Positions 5,601 through 5,671 of a stretch of DNA of 5,671 nucleotides are shown piece after piece. Numbering within the stretch: the first letter of the stretch is position 1; each line of letters opens with the position of its first letter. The DNA comes from an uncultured Alphaproteobacteria bacterium (lineage in GTDB: Bacteria > Pseudomonadota > Alphaproteobacteria > Reyranellales > Reyranellaceae). The notes under the pieces are model-generated. The model searched no databases and was not told where the DNA came from. It saw only the letters and a list, made by a program, of their open reading frames with translations. Position numbers and translations under genes: made by a program. The stretch is taken from positions 1-5,671 of the forward strand of contig CAIYWM010000473.1 in assembly GCA_903929895.1 (NCBI GenBank), read 5' to 3'.

Positions 5601-5671
5601 TTACTCCGCCGCCTGCAGCGCGGGCGCCTTCTCGGGGGGCTTCTCGATCAAGCGGCCGCTGCGCTTGGCGG
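5601..5671 (-). CDS. C-terminal end of an unrecognised minus-strand protein (partial)
   Basis: On the minus strand a frame open from the window edge ends at a TAA (complement of 5601-5603). The last 22 whole residues read as A-K-R-S-G-R-L-I-E-K-P-P-E-K-A-P-A-L-Q-A-A-E. All 22 sense codons end in G or C, as expected for a real gene in this genome. A charged, Ala/Pro-rich tail of this kind is typical of a disordered C-terminus and does not identify the family. The gene would be convergent with the dioxygenase, with 3 nt between the two stop codons. Confidence 0.5.
   Translation of the reverse strand, partial: AKRSGRLIEKPPEKAPALQAAE

Noticed and set aside
1..5671. Mobile element, CRISPR array, tRNA/rRNA, or defence system
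   Set aside because: No transposase or integrase motifs, terminal repeats, spaced direct repeats, cloverleaf-like sequence or defence-type domains were seen on either strand.

Overview
The window reads as chromosomal DNA of a GC-rich proteobacterium, most likely an alphaproteobacterium of the Rhizobiales/Rhodospirillales/Reyranella kind. This is inferred from the very strong G/C preference at third codon positions and from the gene families; no rRNA or tRNA is present to fix the taxonomy. All complete genes lie on the plus strand.

Layout. 1-285: the last 94 codons of an RND (AcrB/MdtC/HAE1-type) efflux permease. 323-3027: a tight three-gene set made of an AMI1-like amidase-signature enzyme, a small NTF2-fold AtzH/HpxZ-like protein, and a COG3618 'amidohydrolase 2' TIM-barrel hydrolase. 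Gaps are 54 and 23 nt, and each start has a Shine-Dalgarno sequence. 3028-3174: a spacer with a plausible sigma-70 promoter. 3175-4740: a secreted family-5 (dipeptide/oligopeptide type) ABC substrate-binding protein without permease or ATPase genes in the window. 4741-4985: a 245-bp non-coding gap, visibly poorer in GC, with a perfect 10-bp inverted repeat and a hairpin just before the next start. 4986-5597: a 2-oxoglutarate/Fe(II) dioxygenase of the prolyl-4-hydroxylase-like type. 5601-5671: the C-terminal end of an unrecognised minus-strand gene, convergent with the dioxygenase and only 3 nt away.

How the genes may work together. The amidase, AtzH-like protein and COG3618 hydrolase look like a small catabolic unit acting on an amide, ureido or lactone-type compound. 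In known relatives (the atz cyanuric-acid cluster and hpxWXYZ oxalurate cluster), an AtzH/HpxZ protein sits beside an amidase-signature enzyme and helps clear carboxyurea-type intermediates. The adjacent substrate-binding protein could deliver the substrate, but it appears to have its own promoter, so the link rests on proximity. The RND gene and the dioxygenase are probably unrelated neighbours. I see no mobile element, CRISPR array, RNA gene or defence system. The most interesting points are the AMI1-type amidase paired with an intact AtzH active site, and an Asn at the usual catalytic Asp position of the COG3618 hydrolase.
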